A stretch of DNA of 64,000 nucleotides. It comes from Candidatus Planktophila dulcis. GTDB taxonomy: Bacteria > Actinomycetota > Actinomycetes > Nanopelagicales > Nanopelagicaceae. Shown here one piece after another: positions 46,479 to 55,635 of the stretch. Made by a program: the position numbers and the translations under genes. The notes under the pieces are model-generated. The model made no database searches. It was not told the DNA's origin and saw only the letters and a list, made by a program, of their open reading frames with translations. Within the stretch, counting starts at the first letter, position 1. The number at the start of each line of letters is the position of its first letter. Location of the stretch: contig NZ_CP016777.1 in assembly GCF_002288225.1 (NCBI RefSeq), positions 930,001-994,000 of the forward strand. The letters run 5' to 3'.

Positions 46479-47780
46479 TTAGGGATTGAGTACTCGAATA
46501 TTCGATGCGGGTACAGAAGATTTTGCTAGAACGCTGCCAGCATTGAGTGGGATGTAGCCATAGCCACTCTTGGATGCGATCAGTGCAGCGCCCGATGTGC
46601 CCGATGAGATTGCGCTAAATGAGACTGCTCGTACAGAATCAGGAACGACATAGGTTGCAATATCCTCGGCTGCAATCTTGATCGTCTTCGTTTTGCCATT
46701 GGTATAGGTCAGCTCCAGATTGACCTTGATGCCAGTGCCAGTAAATACAAGGGTAGGAGCCAATCCTGTTGTGGCAAGGGTGTACTCAGTCAGATCTTCG
46801 GCTGCAGTACTCCAGACAAAGTCACGCTTTCCCTTCACCAAAGTCTGAGAGAAGACAGAGCCAAGGATTGGTTGATCCGATGAAATATGCAGCGCAAATT
46901 TTCCAGATTCCATCGTCACATCCAGGGGAATTTCAATGACTTTCTTATGTGCAATCACTCTTCCATCAATACCAGCTGGGGCAAATGTTCCATCTGTTGA
47001 TTTGATTACCGCAGTAATTCGCGCATCAACATCACCGGGAACAAGAAGGCGCAGAGTATGCGGTGTGGAGCCCCGCCTTCCAGTCTGTTGAGGTATTGCA
47101 GGGATTTGCAACTTCTTTATTGGCTCCCTTGTTGAATTCACAATATCTCCACCGAGGGCCTTTAACCCTTTGCCACGTTCATCGATGACAAATCCATTCA
47201 CGCGTCCCGAACGAGGAAGTAAATGGATGGCAATCTGCTTAGAGCCCGGCGCCAAGGACGCCAACGAAATAGATGTAAAGGTATTTGGTTTGAGTGAAAT
47301 GGTGCGTGGAGTGATTGCTCCATTTTCAGTAAACAGCTTTATCTCAACCAGTGCGCGACCTAGACCACTATTAACAACGTTGAGTGAACCTTTAGATGTG
47401 ATATCTGCAGTTGCGCCGACAAACCACTGCGATGCAACCGGTGCACTGCAGGGAACAGCGCCCGCCCACACTCCCGTGCGCACTTGCCATGCAACAGGAG
47501 TGATAACACCTGCTTCAATCACAGCAGATTGTGCAGCCACTGCAAAGCGCCTAATGCCAACCTCTGACGTCTGCATCGATGAGGTTCCAGTTTTGCGCAC
47601 AAGTGTCTTCGGGCTTGTTAAAGAAATTGCAGTAGATAGGCCTGCTGTATTGGGTGGGCATACCGATGCTGGGTATGAAGAGTTAAACCTGCTGGTTGAG
47701 ACTGTGAAATTAAGTATGTTGCTCAGAAAGAGCACTGTTGCAGTGGCGATAGCAAGGATCAATATGCGTTGGTTTTTCAT
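46479..47780 (-). CDS. DUF5719-family envelope protein
   Basis: 433 residues: an N-terminal signal anchor (7-27) and a large beta-rich extracytoplasmic part with repeated Ig-like strands (SQWFVGATADITSKGSLNVVN; NGFVIDERGKGL). This matches DUF5719, a family that is consistently encoded after the giant glycosyltransferase in actinobacteria. It overlaps that gene by 4 nt (ATGA), so the two products are probably made together. Role unknown; partnership in glycan assembly outside the membrane is inferred. Confidence 0.78.
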   Translation of the reverse strand: MKNQRILILAIATATVLFLSNILNFTVSTSRFNSSYPASVCPPNTAGLSTAISLTSPKTLVRKTGTSSMQTSEVGIRRFAVAAQSAVIEAGVITPVAWQVRTGVWAGAVPCSAPVASQWFVGATADITSKGSLNVVNSGLGRALVEIKLFTENGAITPRTISLKPNTFTSISLASLAPGSKQIAIHLLPRSGRVNGFVIDERGKGLKALGGDIVNSTREPIKKLQIPAIPQQTGRRGSTPHTLRLLVPGDVDARITAVIKSTDGTFAPAGIDGRVIAHKKVIEIPLDVTMESGKFALHISSDQPILGSVFSQTLVKGKRDFVWSTAAEDLTEYTLATTGLAPTLVFTGTGIKVNLELTYTNGKTKTIKIAAEDIATYVVPDSVRAVSFSAISSGTSGAALIASKSGYGYIPLNAGSVLAKSSVPASNIRVLNP

Positions 47781-50700
47781 GCAATCACCGCATCTTCAAT
47801 TTCACTTCTGCGACGACCTGAAGGGAGGGCGAGAACAACTGTGGTGACCAACACGATGAGGAATAGTGAGATCCATCCACGTCTGATAGTGCCATCGTGA
47901 ATGACTGAGATATCTCCCCCTGTTGTGACCTCAAATGATGGGAGTTCGTTGGCATTCTCAATTTTTGCTAAGCGGTATCCATTCTGGAAAATCTGCCATG
48001 CATTGCTATAGCTCTCAGTTAATGTGATTGTTCCTGGAGAAGGTGCATAGGCGCGCACGCCTTTAGAGGCAAGAGTCATCTCTTTGCCAGAGTAATCAAC
48101 AAATCTTAATCGTCCAGTATCTTTCAAAACTCGCCAAACAATTCCAGCATTTGTTGCAGATGTTCGATTAAAACCACCTAGGCCATCGATTGTTTGTACA
48201 ACATCATTGCTGACTGGATTCTTTAAGAACACATACTTAATGCCATAAGTTGAGAAAATATTGCTTGATGTGACGCCAGTGTTGTCAACAAGCCCCTCGA
48301 TAGCTTGAGTCAGAACGGGAAGATCTTTCGGAGCAACATCTGGTTCGCCCAACATAATCGCAGATCCTCGTGAAATGTAATACGACAATGTGGTCTGATT
48401 GTTATGTCGATATGAACGTAGAACAACAGTTTTGGCATCTTTCTCAATAGCAAGAAAGGCTGGAAGTATCTCCTTTGATGTAGTTCGAAGAGGTGAATCA
48501 GCTCCGGCAGTGACTAGCCAGAAAGTTGAAGTGACTGAGTAAGCCATCGTAATGAGTAGAACTAGTGCAACCGAGACGTGACGGTAATTCACGTGTGACT
48601 GTTCAAGTCGGGCGCGAACTTTGTCGAACATCACCACAGCCGATGTAATCGATAGCAAGGTGGCAACTGCAATGAATGTGGCTGCATTAGCGCGAGTACT
48701 GGTAGCTGAACCGTTTCCTGAGACAACGAGTGCACTGAAGAACGTTCCAGCAAGCAAGAAGATTAAACCTAGCGTTGCAAATTTGCGCGAGGCAGTTGTT
48801 GAAAAGAATGTAACAAGGAGAACGATCGCTATTGGGCTTACAGACCACCATGGAAGTGAACCTGGACCACCAGGGTTTGCAAAGAATGCGAAGTTGGCAC
48901 CGCCTCCTGGGATAGTGAGTCCGATCTCTGCAAGAAGTCGTGTTGGCTTCATAAAGACTGCAAAGGAACCAGGCGCTGATAAGAGAATAGGCAGAACCAC
49001 CAAGGTGGTCCTGCGAATGACTCTCTCAATAAAGAGTGGATCTTTATGGTTCTTCTGCGCACGTAGAAAATCTCTATAGAGAGCAAAAGCTACTGCGGCA
49101 ATCAGAATCAGGAGCACCGATGGGTTAAAGGCAAAGAGCAACCAGATAAAGAGCGAATAGGCGAAGATGCTTCGCCATGTCCGCTTTTCAATATCAACCC
49201 AGTTGCGAAGGCCTGCAGCAAATATTGGCAAGAGCGCTATAAAGACAAGCACTCCTAAGCGCCCAGAGTTCACAGCAGCAATTGAGACAGGAGAGAGTGC
49301 ATATAAGAGCGATGCTCCCGCGGATAGCCACTGGTTATCGGTATAGCGCTTGAGGAATTGATGTGAAGTCAAAAGGAATATAAAGGGGGCTGCAAGAAAG
49401 AAGAGAGAGATAAATACCTTCACATTACCGAATGTGAGTAGCGATGCACCGCTGAGGAGTAATACCCATGGAGGCGTCGATAGACCGCTTCCCATTCCAA
49501 TTTCATGCCAACTTTGGAGATAGAGCTTAAAGAGATCTTGGAAGCTGCTGGGAGATTGCGGAAGCGCTCCCCCAGAGACTGCGCCAAGTCTGTGACGAGC
49601 CCAGAATATAGAAATCACAGCAAGAATTGTGAACACCGCAACGAGAGGGCGAGCAAAGACTAATCTCCATGGCTTAACTGAAATCGGAGTAAGTAAATCC
49701 TCATCTTCATTGATATTCAGAACACTTGCAGCAGGAACACTTTCATTAACGTCGTCAGGCAGTAAACGCGATCGCAACCTTTCAAATCCGTGAGAAATTG
49801 AACTTCGCAGTTGTGTGAATCGCGAGGGAATAAAAGTCTTTACTACGCGGCTTGAAATGTAGCGGCTCGCCTTGCGTACCTTGCGTGCCTTCAGAAGCTC
49901 TGTGGGATGAATAAGAAGGGTAGCGATTGCCAAAATCTCATCACTTGCATATCCAGGAAGTTTGGCAAAGAGATATCCAACAGATCGCAGAAGAGCACCT
50001 GCAAGCAATTGGATGGATAACCAAGGAAGTGAGTACCAACTTGAATTTGCTAGAAGAACATAGGCAGCGTTGCGGCGATCAAGAAGTAATGGGCGATGCA
50101 GGAATGCACCTTTGACATCCACCGCACGCCGTTCATTGCTAGCAGCTTGCGCGTGATACCCAATGGCATCGGTGACAACTGCAACGGAGTGGCCTGCTGT
50201 TCGCACTCGCCAGCCAAAATCAACATCATCGCGGAAGAGTTCAAGGTTCTGATCAAATCCACCAAGCTCTTCAAAGACATCGCGTCTGATGAGTGCTCCA
50301 GCAGTACTTACTGAGAGAACTTCATATATTCCATCGCGCTGACCTTGGTCATATTCATTTGCTTCAAGACCTGTCCAACGAGCACCGTTACTAGCAAGAC
50401 TGATTCCAACTTCAAGTAAGTGTGTGCGGTTATGCCACCCGAGTAACTTTGGTCCAGCCATCACAACGCTGGGTCTTTCAGAAAGTGCGCTTAAGAGTGA
50501 TTCAAGGGCGCGCGGATGCAGTGCGCAATCATCATGGAGAATCCATAACCATTCTTCATCACCTTCGATAGGAGCTGCCAGTTTTTCCACTCCATAGGCA
50601 ACTGCTTCACCAAAACCTGTTGCGCGATCAAGAGTTGTCACTGGAATGCGAGCGCCTTTAAGAAGTTTTGCCGAACCATCAAGTGAGCCAGTATCGACTG

Positions 50701-50812
50701 CAAGAATCTGATCAACGTTTCGCGTCTGAGAGACGATCGATGCAACAACTTCAGGCAACCACGTTGACCCATCATGGACAACGAGAATTGCAGAAACGCG
50801 TTGCGTACTCAT
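47777..50812 (-). CDS. giant membrane glycosyltransferase (GT2 domain plus polytopic membrane region)
   Basis: 1011 residues. The N-terminal ~250 residues form a GT-A glycosyltransferase family 2 domain: AILVVHDGSTWLPEVVAS, TGSLDGS, the metal-binding LHDDC at 92-96 and GGFDQNLELFRDDVDFGWR. A linker leads to about 12 or more membrane helices (roughly residues 265-1000) interspersed with extracytoplasmic segments. The family is conserved in actinobacteria near whiB2/manB and is thought to build envelope polysaccharide. Coupled to the DUF5719 gene downstream. Confidence 0.87.
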   Translation of the reverse strand: MSTQRVSAILVVHDGSTWLPEVVASIVSQTRNVDQILAVDTGSLDGSAKLLKGARIPVTTLDRATGFGEAVAYGVEKLAAPIEGDEEWLWILHDDCALHPRALESLLSALSERPSVVMAGPKLLGWHNRTHLLEVGISLASNGARWTGLEANEYDQGQRDGIYEVLSVSTAGALIRRDVFEELGGFDQNLELFRDDVDFGWRVRTAGHSVAVVTDAIGYHAQAASNERRAVDVKGAFLHRPLLLDRRNAAYVLLANSSWYSLPWLSIQLLAGALLRSVGYLFAKLPGYASDEILAIATLLIHPTELLKARKVRKASRYISSRVVKTFIPSRFTQLRSSISHGFERLRSRLLPDDVNESVPAASVLNINEDEDLLTPISVKPWRLVFARPLVAVFTILAVISIFWARHRLGAVSGGALPQSPSSFQDLFKLYLQSWHEIGMGSGLSTPPWVLLLSGASLLTFGNVKVFISLFFLAAPFIFLLTSHQFLKRYTDNQWLSAGASLLYALSPVSIAAVNSGRLGVLVFIALLPIFAAGLRNWVDIEKRTWRSIFAYSLFIWLLFAFNPSVLLILIAAVAFALYRDFLRAQKNHKDPLFIERVIRRTTLVVLPILLSAPGSFAVFMKPTRLLAEIGLTIPGGGANFAFFANPGGPGSLPWWSVSPIAIVLLVTFFSTTASRKFATLGLIFLLAGTFFSALVVSGNGSATSTRANAATFIAVATLLSITSAVVMFDKVRARLEQSHVNYRHVSVALVLLITMAYSVTSTFWLVTAGADSPLRTTSKEILPAFLAIEKDAKTVVLRSYRHNNQTTLSYYISRGSAIMLGEPDVAPKDLPVLTQAIEGLVDNTGVTSSNIFSTYGIKYVFLKNPVSNDVVQTIDGLGGFNRTSATNAGIVWRVLKDTGRLRFVDYSGKEMTLASKGVRAYAPSPGTITLTESYSNAWQIFQNGYRLAKIENANELPSFEVTTGGDISVIHDGTIRRGWISLFLIVLVTTVVLALPSGRRRSEIEDAVIA

Positions 50813-50854
50813 AAGGGAAACTTATCGTTTGAAACGGTGGGTGAAGCGGCGCGC

Positions 50855-51163
50855 TTAAGCAGGGCGACGCTTGAGACGGCGGCGCTCACGCTCGGAGAGG
50901 CCACCCCAGATTCCAAAACGCTCATCATGTGCGAGCGCGTATTCAAGGCACTCTTGGCGGACATCACATGAGAGGCAGACACGCTTTGCTTCGCGTGTAG
51001 ATCCACCCTTTTCAGGAAAGAAAGCTTCGGGATCTGTCTGAGCGCAGAGAGAGCGCTCTTGCCAGGAGAGTTCAATATTCTCTCCACTTGCTAGTTGGAT
51101 AGTTGGTCCAGCAGTGGGGGCTGATGGCTTGCCAGTCGATGTTCCTTCTGGGCGGATCGGCAT
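50855..51163 (-). CDS. whiB2: WhiB-family Fe-S transcription factor, WhiB2/WhmD-like
   Basis: 102 residues with cluster cysteines C40, C63, C66 and C72, the turn FGIWGGLSERERRRLKRR and an N-terminal Pro/Thr-rich extension of ~30 residues. WhiB2/WhmD controls septation and division. The SWQERSLCAQTDPEAFFPEKGGS segment is diagnostic. GAGGAG precedes ATG 51163. It has a well-formed promoter with a palindrome over the -10 box. Location between the envelope glycosyltransferase and the nucleotidyltransferase matches the mycobacterial whiB2 region. Confidence 0.92.
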   Translation of the reverse strand: MPIRPEGTSTGKPSAPTAGPTIQLASGENIELSWQERSLCAQTDPEAFFPEKGGSTREAKRVCLSCDVRQECLEYALAHDERFGIWGGLSERERRRLKRRPA

Positions 51164-51224
51164 ATGAAAAGCTCCTCAAGTCATTAGGGCGCACTTCGGT
51201 GTGAAGAACGCGCTCTAGGTATGA

Positions 51225-51253
51225 ATTACACCGTTGTAATCCCTCTGAGTCAA
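51225..51253 (-). promoter_or_regulatory. whiB2 promoter with palindromic operator
   Basis: On the minus strand TTGACT (51248-51253), 17 nt and TGTAAT (51225-51230) form a near-consensus sigma-A promoter about 60 nt before whiB2. The -10 box is one arm of a perfect palindrome ATTACA-CCGT-TGTAAT (51225-51240), so a bound dimer would block RNA polymerase. Confidence 0.7.
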
Positions 51254-51312
51254 CCCCAAGGTTGAGACTTTCCTCAGAAATTTAGGCACAAATGAAGAAA
51301 AAATAAAGATTT

Positions 51313-52269
51313 CTACACAATTATCGGTAAATCGAGCTTTTGTGAGAGGTAATGAGCGCTTTTCTGAACCCCTGCGGCAACTGCTGTGCCATGGGCGATA
51401 AATGAATGTGAGAGCCGGGCTCCATCCCCGATTGTGACGTCATCTCCAATGATGCAGTCATCGATATGAACCCCTGCGCCAATGGTGCAGCGAGCACCGA
51501 TAGATGTTCCACCGGCAATCACCGCATCGGGTGCAATGGTGGTGCCAGCCATCGCCTGGAAATCGCCTTCAACAAGATCGCGCGAGCCCTTAAAGAGCGC
51601 CGCTGGAGTTCCCACATCTAACCAATAGGACTGCTCTTTATATCCAAAGACAGATCTACCACTTGCAACGAGTGCGGGGAAAGTTTCGCGTTCAACACTG
51701 ACTACTGTGCCGAGAGGGATTTTATCAATCACATCAGGGCTAAATACATAGCATCCAGCATTGATTGAGTTCGTGACTGGGTTATCCATCTTCTCAAGAA
51801 AAGCTGTGACGCGACCATCGGCATCGGTTGGGACGCAACCAAAGGCGCGAGCATCTTCCACATCAATCAAGTGAAGTGTGACATCTGCCTTGTTATCGGT
51901 ATGAAACTTGATTTGATCTGCAATCGAATGGCGACTTAAGACATCACCATTGAAGACAACTACTGGTTCATCTCGTCCAAGTAGCTCTGCAGCATTACGA
52001 ATTGCACCACCTGTGCCAAGAGGTTCTTTCTCAACGGCGTAGAGGATCTTCATCCCCCACTTAGCTCCATCACCGAAGTAGGGAGTAAAGATCTCTGCAA
52101 GATATGAGGTTGCTAAGACGAGTGTGTGAACTCCAGCTTTCTTCGCAGCAAGGATTTGATGTTCTGTGACAGGAAGACCTGCAACAGGAAGCATCGGCTT
52201 AGGTGATTCATCTGTCAGAGGTTTCAGTCGTGTACCAAAACCACCAACTAAAAGAATGCCTACAGCCAT
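51313..52269 (-). CDS. sugar-1-phosphate nucleotidyltransferase (probable mannose-1-phosphate guanylyltransferase)
   Basis: 318 residues: Rossmann-like nucleotidyltransferase with ILLVGGFGTRLKPLTDESPKPMLPVAG at the N-terminus, FNGDVLS metal site, then a left-handed beta-helix tail of hexapeptide repeats (about 240-300: TIAPDAVIAGGTSIGARCTIGAG style). Resembles Rv3264c, which lies near whiB2 and is assigned GDP-mannose synthesis. Base and sugar specificity cannot be proven from sequence. ATG overlaps the dapC stop by one base (TAATG). Confidence 0.87.
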   Translation of the reverse strand: MAVGILLVGGFGTRLKPLTDESPKPMLPVAGLPVTEHQILAAKKAGVHTLVLATSYLAEIFTPYFGDGAKWGMKILYAVEKEPLGTGGAIRNAAELLGRDEPVVVFNGDVLSRHSIADQIKFHTDNKADVTLHLIDVEDARAFGCVPTDADGRVTAFLEKMDNPVTNSINAGCYVFSPDVIDKIPLGTVVSVERETFPALVASGRSVFGYKEQSYWLDVGTPAALFKGSRDLVEGDFQAMAGTTIAPDAVIAGGTSIGARCTIGAGVHIDDCIIGDDVTIGDGARLSHSFIAHGTAVAAGVQKSAHYLSQKLDLPIIV

Positions 52270-53366
52270 TATTTGGCACCTACTTTGCTGATGATGCGTG
52301 CTGCAGCATCTTTTATCTGCGCATCCGTAGCTGTCAGTGCGATACGAATATGGGATGATCCGCCTTCGCCATAGAAGATACCGGGAGTTGCGATGATGCC
52401 AAGATCTGCAAGCCATGAGACTGAGTCCCAACAATCTTCTTTGCGGGTGGCCCAGATATAGAGCCCGGCTTCTGAATCTTCGATCGTAAATCCTGCTGCA
52501 ACAAGTGCCGGTGCAAGAGTTGCGCGACGAGCGTTATAGCGCCCACGTTGTTCTGTCACATGCTTTTCATCAGAGAGAGCTGCAATCATCGCGTGCTGCA
52601 CAGGCAAGGGCACCATCATCCCTGCATGTTTGCGCACCTCAAGGATTCGAGCAATCAACGCAGCATCTCCCACAATGAAGGCAGCACGATATCCAGCCAT
52701 AGATGAGCGCTTGGAGAGTGAGAGGACAGAGAGAATGTTGGTGTTATCTCCCCCTGTGTATTGCAAGATGGATGTCGGTTTTACGGAATCTCCAAATTCG
52801 AGATAGCACTCATCAGAGACGACAACGCTCTTGTGCTTGCGTGACCAATCGATTGCAGCCTTTAACTCGGCTTCAGTATGAACGCGACCTGTCGGGTTTG
52901 ATGGTGAGTTCACCCATGCCATATCTGCCTGTGGCCATGAAGTGGCATCGAGTGAGACAGGTGTTGCTTTGGCTTGTGCAAGAAGAGAGCCCACCACATA
53001 GGTTGGATATGCAACATCAGGATAGAGAACACTCTGTGCTTCAATGAAAGTAGGAAGCCATGCAACAAACTCTTTTGAACCAATAAGTGGAAGCACGCCG
53101 AAGTCACCTGTTGCTCCAAGATATTTCTTTGCCCATGCCGTAATTGCTTCACGCAGTTCAGGAGTTCCTACGGTGACGGGATAACCTGGTGAGTTAGATG
53201 CTTTCTGAAATGCTTGCTGAATAAATTCAGGAGTTGGATCTACTGGTGTTCCCACGGAGAGATCGATTGCTCCTTGTGGGTGCGCTCTTGCGATAGCTCC
53301 GTATGGGGCTAGCGCATCCCAAGGAAAATCAGGAAGTTTTTGGCGCAAGAGCAGTGACTTCTGCAT
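52269..53366 (-). CDS. dapC: succinyldiaminopimelate aminotransferase (DapC type)
   Basis: 365-residue PLP aminotransferase of lysine/diaminopimelate synthesis. N-terminal LPDFPWDALAPY, IDLSVGTPVDPTP, VNSPSNPTGRVH, SDECYLEFGD and the Schiff-base Lys in SLSKRSSMAGYRAAF are typical of actinobacterial DapC encoded beside fdxA. ATG 53366 overlaps the fdxA 3' end by 38 nt; a TTG at 53348 would shorten the overlap. Translation is likely coupled to fdxA. Confidence 0.9.
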   Translation of the reverse strand: MQKSLLLRQKLPDFPWDALAPYGAIARAHPQGAIDLSVGTPVDPTPEFIQQAFQKASNSPGYPVTVGTPELREAITAWAKKYLGATGDFGVLPLIGSKEFVAWLPTFIEAQSVLYPDVAYPTYVVGSLLAQAKATPVSLDATSWPQADMAWVNSPSNPTGRVHTEAELKAAIDWSRKHKSVVVSDECYLEFGDSVKPTSILQYTGGDNTNILSVLSLSKRSSMAGYRAAFIVGDAALIARILEVRKHAGMMVPLPVQHAMIAALSDEKHVTEQRGRYNARRATLAPALVAAGFTIEDSEAGLYIWATRKEDCWDSVSWLADLGIIATPGIFYGEGGSSHIRIALTATDAQIKDAAARIISKVGAK

Positions 53367-53649
53367 GGTCGGTATTTGTCTCCCCGACCTTCGCAGCTCC
53401 CCCAGGTGAACCGAGTTCGATAAAGAATTCTGTATTGATCTTCTTATAGCCCTGCCACTGACCTGGAACATCATCTTCGTAGTAGATAGCTTCCACTGGA
53501 CATACTGGTTCGCACGCACCGCAATCAACGCATTCATCAGGCTGGATATAGAGCATGCGGGTTCCGTCATAGATGCAGTCGACGGGGCACTCCTCGCGGC
53601 ATGACTTATCTTTTACATCCACACACGGTTCAGCAATTACATATGTCAC
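53329..53649 (-). CDS. fdxA: 7Fe ferredoxin
   Basis: 106-residue ferredoxin carrying a [3Fe-4S] and a [4Fe-4S] cluster. Cysteines at 9, 17, 21, 25, 40, 43, 46 and 50 with the CVDCGACEPVCP motif, then the conserved tail YYEDDVPGQWQGYKKINTEFF. Donates low-potential electrons to unidentified redox partners. The GTG start has GGAGGA 6-7 nt upstream. It shares a transcript with dapC and diverges from the cysS-like gene. Confidence 0.95.
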   Translation of the reverse strand: MTYVIAEPCVDVKDKSCREECPVDCIYDGTRMLYIQPDECVDCGACEPVCPVEAIYYEDDVPGQWQGYKKINTEFFIELGSPGGAAKVGETNTDHAEVTALAPKTS

Positions 53650-53717
53650 GAAAGTCCTCCGAGGGCTTTAAATACTTATGAGCGGTAGGCGGTAATTCTA
53701 ACCCTGCAGGAGCGCCC

Positions 53718-55322
53718 GTGCACGATTATGGTTGCTATATGGCCTCCATGAGTTTGCGCACGCAAATAGCGCAGGCGCTCGGCAAGCGAGCGACTATCCG
53801 CCTGCGCGATAGCGATGGGGGCTTGCGAGATATCGTGGGCGTTTTACAGAGTGAGACAGAGCTGATTAACCGCCGTGGTGAAGTAGTGAACTTCAACCCT
53901 GATGAGGCCGTGGCCTTTCGAGTGATCCCTGTATTTAATCGTCGTGATGTGTCGACAGGTTCACTATCTATATATGACACCAAGTCAAAATCATTACACA
54001 CCATTGCCGGCACTGACGGAGTAGTGCGGATCTATTGCTGTGGTCCGACTGTCTATCGCGATGCTCATGTGGGAAACCTTCGCACCTTCTTACTCTCAGA
54101 TCTCATCTCTCGCACTCTGCAGATGACAGGACTTGATGTGAGCCTGGTGCAGAACATCACCGATGTTGGCCATATGGCTGATGATTTTGAAGAAGACAAG
54201 ATGTTGGCAGAGTCTGCAAAGACAAAGGTGAATCCTTTTGAGATTGCCCGCACATTTGAAGATAGATTCCATATTGATTTAGAGCGTCTGAATATTCAGC
54301 CTGCAGCTTCATATCCACGAGCATCAGAGAAGATGGCTGAGATGATTACTGCAATCGAGAAATTGATTGCGATGAAGCGCGCTTATGTTGGTAGCGATGG
54401 ATCTGTCTACTTTGATGCTACATCTTTCCCCACTTATGGCGCTCTGAGTGGAAATAAACTTGATTCACTTCAACCAGGACATCGATATGAATTCACCGAT
54501 GAAGGTGGCAAGCGTTTTCATGCAGATTGGGCGCTCTGGAAATTAGCAGGTGCTCGAACACAAATGATTTGGGATTCACCATGGGGTGCTGGTTTTCCGG
54601 GCTGGCACATCGAGTGCAGCGCAATGTCTATTGAGCTCCTCGATGCTCACGTCGATCTTCACCTTGGCGGTATTGATCTGCGCTTTCCTCACCATGAAAA
54701 TGAGCGAGCACAATCGAACTCACTCACAGGCAATGAAACCGTTGATACGTGGGTTCATGGCGAGCACCTGCTCTTTGAGGGGCGCAAGATGTCAAAGAGC
54801 GCAGGAAATGTTGTCCTGCTGCAGGATGTTATTGATCGTGGGTTGGATCCACTCTCCTTGCGTTTTGCACTCCTTGAGAACCGATACCGCTCACAGATGG
54901 ATTTAAGTTGGGCATCTCTTGAAGCAGCTCATTCCACTCTTAAACGATGGAGACAGCTACTGAGTAATGCTGGGACAAGTGCAGAGATGAAATTTGATCA
55001 AGAAGTAAGTGATGCCCTAACAACTGATCTCGACACACCACGCGCTATGCAGCGCATTCGCACCATTGAAAAGGACTCAACTATTGGGGCACTCGATAAA
55101 CGCGCGCTCTTTCTCTTTGCAGATCAAGTATTCGGGTTGGACCTTGATCGTGGAGTTGAACAACGAGAAGTAAGTAGTGAGATTCAAGCGTTATTGGATG
55201 CTCGCATCACAGCGCGTGCTGAGAAAAATTGGAGCTTGAGTGATTCTTTACGTGAGCAGTTAACCAATGCTGGACTTGAAATCAATGATGGAGCAGAAGG
55301 TCAAAGTTGGAGCTGGAAGTAG
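53718..55322 (+). CDS. cysS: cysteinyl-tRNA synthetase with N-terminal SH3-like domain
   Basis: 534 residues. From about residue 82 it is a class I CysRS: IYCCGPTVY, HVGN (117-120) as the HIGH motif, ECSAMS (C300), PHHENE (H325-E327) completing the zinc site with C108/C109, and KMSKS at 357-361. MshC is unlikely because the KMSKS, zinc and C-terminal DALR-like features follow CysRS. Residues 14-72 (RTQIAQALGKRATIRLRDS onwards, to AVAFRVIPV) form a small beta domain resembling the N-terminal domain of Rv0428c-like GNAT acetyltransferases. GTG 53718 has CAGGAG upstream, so the extension is translated. Activates cysteine for tRNA; the extra domain has no known role here. Confidence 0.87.
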   Translation: MHDYGCYMASMSLRTQIAQALGKRATIRLRDSDGGLRDIVGVLQSETELINRRGEVVNFNPDEAVAFRVIPVFNRRDVSTGSLSIYDTKSKSLHTIAGTDGVVRIYCCGPTVYRDAHVGNLRTFLLSDLISRTLQMTGLDVSLVQNITDVGHMADDFEEDKMLAESAKTKVNPFEIARTFEDRFHIDLERLNIQPAASYPRASEKMAEMITAIEKLIAMKRAYVGSDGSVYFDATSFPTYGALSGNKLDSLQPGHRYEFTDEGGKRFHADWALWKLAGARTQMIWDSPWGAGFPGWHIECSAMSIELLDAHVDLHLGGIDLRFPHHENERAQSNSLTGNETVDTWVHGEHLLFEGRKMSKSAGNVVLLQDVIDRGLDPLSLRFALLENRYRSQMDLSWASLEAAHSTLKRWRQLLSNAGTSAEMKFDQEVSDALTTDLDTPRAMQRIRTIEKDSTIGALDKRALFLFADQVFGLDLDRGVEQREVSSEIQALLDARITARAEKNWSLSDSLREQLTNAGLEINDGAEGQSWSWK

Positions 55323-55323
55323 C

Positions 55324-55635
55324 TTAAGGATTGCGTAAGACTGCAACAACGCCTGCAACAAAGCCGATAGTTAAGAGTGCACTGCCTTGGTTATCTCCTT
55401 GAATCAGAAGTTCCTCACCAACGCCAAATGAACCAGCAATCGAAATCACAGCCAACCAAGCACTGAGGGCGATGAGTTTGTAGCGACGCTTTCCATAATG
55501 GCGACCCACATACCAAATACCTAAATAGGTAGCGAAGATTCCAACGCTCACACCAACTGGTGGCAACGTCTGGTGCACAAGGGTTGCGGAAATAGCGATC
55601 ATTGCGCCAAAGAGGAGTGAGGATAGAAATTGCAT
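55324..55635 (-). CDS. small polytopic membrane protein beside mshB (Rv1171-like position)
   Basis: 103 residues with about four membrane helices (5-22, 26-45, 54-70, 84-101) and a basic loop GRHYGKRRYK. In mycobacteria a membrane protein of similar size follows mshB. Its ATG overlaps the mshB stop by one base. No function is known, and the similarity to Rv1171 is judged from size and context only. Confidence 0.65.
   Translation of the reverse strand: MQFLSSLLFGAMIAISATLVHQTLPPVGVSVGIFATYLGIWYVGRHYGKRRYKLIALSAWLAVISIAGSFGVGEELLIQGDNQGSALLTIGFVAGVVAVLRNP

Noticed and set aside
53718-55322. MshC (cysteine-GlcN-inositol ligase) instead of CysS, because of nearby mshB
   Set aside because: CysRS zinc ligands, HVGN, KMSKS and the C-terminal extension fit CysS; the hallmark MshC segments are missing.
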